Assembly (NCBI RefSeq): GCF_010726765.1
Contig: NZ_AP022601.1
Span: forward strand, 1,550,001 to 1,614,000
DNA: 64,000 nt
Source: Mycobacterium gallinarum
GTDB lineage: Bacteria > Actinomycetota > Actinomycetes > Mycobacteriales > Mycobacteriaceae
Direction of reading: 5' to 3'
In this document: in pieces, positions 22,101-28,100 of the stretch
How positions within the stretch are numbered: the stretch's first letter is position 1
How the letters are laid out: the number at the start of each line of letters is the position of its first letter
Notes under the pieces: model-generated
The model's database searches: none
What the model saw: only the letters and a program-made list of their open reading frames with translations
Told to the model about the DNA's origin: nothing
Made by a program: the position numbers and the translations under genes

Positions 22101-25100
22101 CGATGTTCACCCAATCTGGCGTCGTCGGGGGAATTTCGTGGCGGTTGAGCGCGGCATAGCCATCTTTGATGACCGACCACGTGTGTGCATGCGCGGCCGC
22201 TTCGCCGGCGATGTAGCGTTTGTCGAGTTCTTGAAATGCCGCATCGAGGTCATCAACGTCGAAGACGACCTGAGCGGTGACGCTTCCGTCTGCATCGATC
22301 TCTGCTATCGCAATGTTCTCGACGTAGAACGCACCAGGTTGCGCTTCGTAGGACGATTCTGCCCGAACTAGGAGGAGGCGCTCTCCACGGGTCGCAAGAT
22401 CAGTCGAGCAAAGTGTCGGTATCCCAGCGTCGGCGGCGGATCGCATGTCCTGCAACAGGGAGTCCCGGCCGTGGCGGATCCCAGCATTCACGACGGACCG
22501 GCGATCTTCGTTGTAGAAGTCCTGCGCAAGCATTTCGGCCATCGCATCCCAGTCGCGAGCTGCGAAAGTTGCCCGGAATCGTTCAGCCACTCGGCTCGCG
22601 GTATTCCGGAGCTGTGGTGCGGGACTGCACAGCTCGTCGAACCTCGCAAGTGCCGCATCAAGCTCCGTATCGTCGAACAGCTCGCAACGATTGATTCGGC
22701 CATCCTCGACTGTCGAGATGGTGATCACCCGCCACTCGGCGTTGAAGCCTTGTTGTGAGGTGTTGTGCCACTTGTGGGAGACGACCACCCCGTGGCTGCT
22801 CAGTCGGTGGACCGTCTCGATGTCGATACGGATTTCAGGCGCGTCGTTCAAGGTGGCCTGGAGGTACGCCATCATTTCACCGGGCGCGAACGCGATTGGT
22901 CGACGGTGATCGAGGCTGACGAAGTCCGCTGATGTCGTCGTGGGAAGTTCGTGTCGGTTGACTGCCACGAATGCATCCGCGATCACAGAATAGGTCTGCG
23001 CGTGTGCGGCGGCTTCGCCGGCGAGGTATCGAGCGTCGAGTTCTTTTAATGCGTCGTCGACATCGTTGAGGTCGAACATGACAAAGGCAGAGAGCCGGTC
23101 CAGGGCGTCGACCTGACCGATGACGAGCGCCTCGGTGCGGAAGGCCTCAGGTCGTTCATCTCTGCCACCGATCAGAACACGGTGCAGCGTCAGCCGGCTG
23201 CCACGTGTCGCGACCACCGTCGACGTGACGTTCTTCACGCCGGTATCGGCGGATGCTCGCATGTTCGCGATTGTGGCGTCGCGCCCGATGAACTCAACAC
23301 CGACTAGTGGACGGCGGTCGTAAAGGCAGATGTCCTCCGCAAAGATCTCAGCCATGCCATCCCAGTCGCGAGCGTGAAGCACATGCTGAAACCGCGTCAT
23401 CATTCGACTTGCCGCGTTATGCGGCTGCTGCTGCCTAGTGAGTTCGTCGAACCTCGCCAGCGCGGCATCGACGTCGGTTTCGTCGAAGACTTCGCAGCGG
23501 CTCGTGAAGCCGTCATCGACGGTGAACAGGTTGACTACCCGCCACTCGGCGTAAAAGCCATCGTGCGAAGTCCCCTGCGCCACTTGACTGACGACCGCGC
23601 CGACGTCGCTCAATCGATACACGGATTCGACGAGAGTCGTCATATCAGGTGTGAGTTCCCATGCCGCACGGAAGTAGTCACTCACGTCGGCCGCCCCCAT
23701 GTTTGCAACTCGCCGCCGGTCGACGTACACAAAGCCCGGCGTTCGCTCGGGCAGCTCTTGTCGATTGAGCGCGGCACAACTCTCGGCAATCACCGACCAA
23801 GTGCGCGCAAGAGCAGCGCCTTCGCCCGACACATAACGGGACTCGAGTTCCTCGACAGCGGCACCAAGGTTGTCGGCGTCGAAAAGAACGAGGGCCGTGA
23901 TTCTTTCGTCCGCATCGATTTCGACGATTTGAACCAGATCGATCACGCCGACCTCGGGTCGTTCTTCGTCACCTGAATAGCGGATGTGTCCCAGCGTCAA
24001 TCGCTCGCCCCGAATGGCGATGGCCCTAGGCGTAATGTGTGTCAAGCCGATTTCGGCACCGACCCGTAGATCCTCGACCACCGCATCTCGACCCCGTCGC
24101 AGGCCGGCATTCACGACGCGACGACGATCATCGATCGAAACGTCGTCAGCCAAGACCTCCGCCATCGCATCCCAGTGTCCTGCTGCGACAAGGAACTGCG
24201 CGCGCGCCTCCACTCGACTCGCGGTGTTCTCCAGTCGCGTTGCCGGGTTAGCCAGTTCGTCGAATCGGGCGAGTGCTGCATCGAGATCTGCCTCGTCGAA
24301 CATCTCGCTGCGGCTAATGCGGTCACCTTCGACAATCGACAAGGTGATTTCCCGCCACTCACCCTCGAATCCCTGTTCCGTGGTTCCTTTCGCGACATGG
24401 GTGACAACTGCGCCGAAACTCGTCAGCCGATGAACGGCCACTATGTCGACCCTAACATCGGGCGTCTGGAACCACGTTGCGTGAAGGTATGACGCTAGGT
24501 CACCGGGCGCGAAGGCGGTGGTTCTCCGGTGGTCGACGTTGACCGTATCGGGCGTCCATGCCGGAAGCTCATGCTTGTTGACTGCCGCGTAGGCCCGCGT
24601 GATGACTGACCAGGTGTGCGCATTCGCCGCAGCTTCACCCGCGATGTAACGGGAATCGAGCTCCTCGTAGGCGGCGTCGAGGTCCTCGTCGTCGAAACCC
24701 ACCACCCCGACGATCCGGTTGTCAGCGTTGATCTCGAAGACACCGAGGAACGATGCCTCGACCAGTTCGTCACCGTCCACGACGCGATCTTGAAAAAGGG
24801 CGAGCCGTCGCCCGCGTACCGCAATCACGGTCGCGTGAATACGCGGCGCGTTGAGTTCCGCCATCGCACGCATGTTGGCGATCTCGGTATCCCTACCGGT
24901 GCGGGCGCCGCCCCCGATGACACGACGGCGATCGTCCCCGGTGACGTCGTCTGCATACAGTTCTGCGAGTGCAGTCCAATCGCGGGCTTCGAACAACGCC
25001 CGCAGGCGGTCACCCACTCGGACTGCGTCGTTCTCCAGCCGTGTTGCCGGGCAGCTGATTTCGTCGAACCGTGCGAGTGCAGCGTCGAGATCCGCCTCGT

Positions 25101-28100
25101 CGAATACTTCGTTTCGGTTAATCAGGTCGCCGTCGACCGTTTGGAGGAGGACCACCCTCCACTCGGCTTCGAATCCGTCCTGCGAGATCCCAACGGATCT
25201 GCTTGTCACAACTGCTCCGACATCGCTCAAGGTATGTACTGCTTCGATATAGCTGCGAAACTCCGGCGTCACGTTCCGTGAATTGCTGAGTATCGCCATC
25301 ATGTCGCTCGAGGCGAAGGGTGTCGCTGGCCGATGGTCGATGTGGACCCAGTCCGGCGTCGCCGGGGGAAGCTCTTGTCGATTGATCGCTGAGCACGAAT
25401 CTACGACGACGGACCATGCCTGCGCGTGCGGAGCCGCTTCGCCTGCGAGGTAACGCGCGTCGAGTTCGGCGAACGCGGCATCGAGATCGTCCACGTCAAA
25501 CGCGATGGACGCGACGCATCGCCCTTCGGGGTTGATCTCGATGATGCGCAATACCTCGGTGTGGAACGCTTCTGGTCGCCGGTCACGGCCCGAATAGCGC
25601 GTACGGCTCAGGGCCAGACGCTCGCCGCGCACCGCAATCACAGTCGACGTCATCATTTGGACGCCGAGATCGGCGATCGCTTGCACCTCAGCCAGTCCGC
25701 TAGCGTGGTCGTAATTCACCTCTCGTCGAAGCCCTCGACGCCGGTCTTCGACCGTCACGTCGTCGGCCCAAATCGACACAACCTCGTCCCAGCGTCGACC
25801 CGCAAACAACGTGTTGAACCGAGCATCCACTCGGCTCGCGGCGTTCGCGAGTCGCGCACTCTGCGGTTGCTGTTCTAGCCGCTTGTGCTGTGCGTCGAGT
25901 TCCGCTATCGCGGCGTCCATGTCCTCGACGTCGAACCACACCTGCAGCGCGATTCGACGGTCCGCGTCGATGCCGACCACCTGTAGCCACTCATCCTGTG
26001 GCGCGCCTGGGCTCGCGTCGGCGGTGCCGACCGCCACCCGGGAGAGAGCTAAGCTCTCGCCTCGTACCGCGAGGATCAAACGGCGGAAACGTCCGAAGCG
26101 TATCCCACGCGCAAATTCTCTGGTCTTGCTTGCAAATTCGCTAGGTCGATAGTCGACTCGATCGAAGCCGACTATCTTCCGGCGACTCTCGATAGAACCG
26201 CGGGGGGCATACCGCTGCTCTACTTCGCCCCAGTCTGCGTTCTGCACGCCGGCATCAACGCGGTTAAGCACCCGCACACACTCGTTTTCCAGCCCACGCA
26301 AAGGCGCACCTTCGAGTTCGAAACGGGCGTGCACAGCCTCCATCTCGGTGATCGCGGCATCGATGTCGTCGACATCGAACCAGATCTGCGTCACGATTCG
26401 ATCGGTGCGGTCGATACCGACCAACTGAAGCATCTCGTCCTGAGGGGCTCCCGGGCTTGTGTCGGTAGTGCCAACCACCAACCTGGTGAGGGCCATCCGC
26501 TCACCCCGCACAGCGACGACATCACGCCGGAGGCGCGCTGCTCCCATTACGCCACCGAAATCTCGTGCTTGGCTCGCAAATTCACTGGGTTGATAATCGG
26601 CCGGACCAAAGCCCACTATCTTCCGACGACTCTCGATCGAACCAACGGGAGCATACTCATGCTCGAATTCGTCCCAGGCCGTGCGTTGGAGCGCAGCGTC
26701 TACGCGACGAAGCACTCGCACACACGTGTTGTCCGGCTCGACGGTGGACGGTTGCGATGCAGGTGTTGTGGCGGGGACGCGGCGGCCGAGAACCTGCCGC
26801 GCCCTTTCGACCAGTGCCGCAGCACCTTTGCGCTCAAACAGTGCGACCGCCTGTTCAGCTGCCGCGCGCGACCCCACAGTGTCACCGGCCATGGCCAACA
26901 CCATCGCCAGCGTCAGACAGGCGTCACCGTGATCCACCAAAGCGTCAGTACGCTCGGCGATGCTGACGGCCTCCCCTGCCACCCGCCGAGCCTCGTCATG
27001 AGCACCAGCACGTGCGTGCAACTGAGCACGAACCGTCCGCCAGGTGATCGACGGCCTCAACGCATGGCCGGCGAGTCGCTCACTCTCCCTGCACAGTTCG
27101 TCGGCCTCGGCGTCCCGATCAAGCACCAGGCAAGTTCGCGCCAAGAAAGCCGCGGTCTCTGCGGTATCGGCGTCCAGACCCATCCTGCGAAATCCGTCAT
27201 ACGCCCTCCGCAGATGCGGTTCGGCAGCAGCCGGGTCGTCAGCGACCAACTCGACGATGCCTGCGAACTGGTCGACCTCCAGTAACGCGTGCCGCATGCC
27301 GAGTTCGGTGAGGGTGCGTCTGGCCGAATCGATCAGCTGCCGGCCCGCGGCCGCGCGTCCACGCATCGCATCCAGCACTCCCTGGCACCGTGTCGACGTG
27401 GCCTCCACCACCGGCGACCCCGTCGTGATGCGCAGCAGCCGAACGACATCCAGACACCGACCACCCGCGCGCGGCACCGGATTCGGTCCCCACAACGCCG
27501 CCAGCGGCGCACCCGCCAACACGGCATTCACCCGACGGTGGTCGCGCGCACGTCGTGCCGCGGTCAGCGCCTGATCCAACTCCGTTTCGCTATCAGCGAT
27601 GCGGCCCAGGCGGGCCAGGCACGCAGCCCGGACCGTGTGGGCGTTCGCCTCCCCCGCAGCATCATCCAGCTCGGCCAACCGTTGTGCGGCGGCGCCTACC
27701 TCGGATTCGATCTCGTCCAAACGTTCGGGATTCGTCAGCATCGAAAGCTGGCCGTCGAAACACGTGCCCCAGGCTGACAGCCGCACCGAATCCCCTGCTG
27801 CGCGACGCAATTGCGCTACCGCACCCGCCGCCGAACCCACGTCGCCCGCCGCCAGCAGCGCCTCACAACGAGCGACGAGCAGCTCGGCTTCCAGGGCGTC
27901 GCGGTCGGGCAACTCGTCGTCGAGTTCCTCGAGCGCATGCAGTGCCCGGTCGTAGAGTTCGGCCGCACCTTCGTATGCGAGGCGCTCGATCGCCTGATCC
28001 GCTGCGCGCCTGCAGTACTCGACCGCCTTGGCCGCGTTGCCCGCCCACGCGCATTCGAAATAGTGGTACGCCAGCTCGGCCAGCAGTTCGTCGTCGGCCC

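Noticed and set aside
16500..26500. Numerous plus-strand open frames inside the giant gene
   Set aside because: They are antisense shadows of the repeated NTF2 units and recur with the same period. None shows a domain or plausible start.
16117..26739. CRISPR-like or DNA tandem repeat
   Set aside because: The period of about 810 bp is a protein-level repeat with diverged DNA, not identical repeats with spacers.
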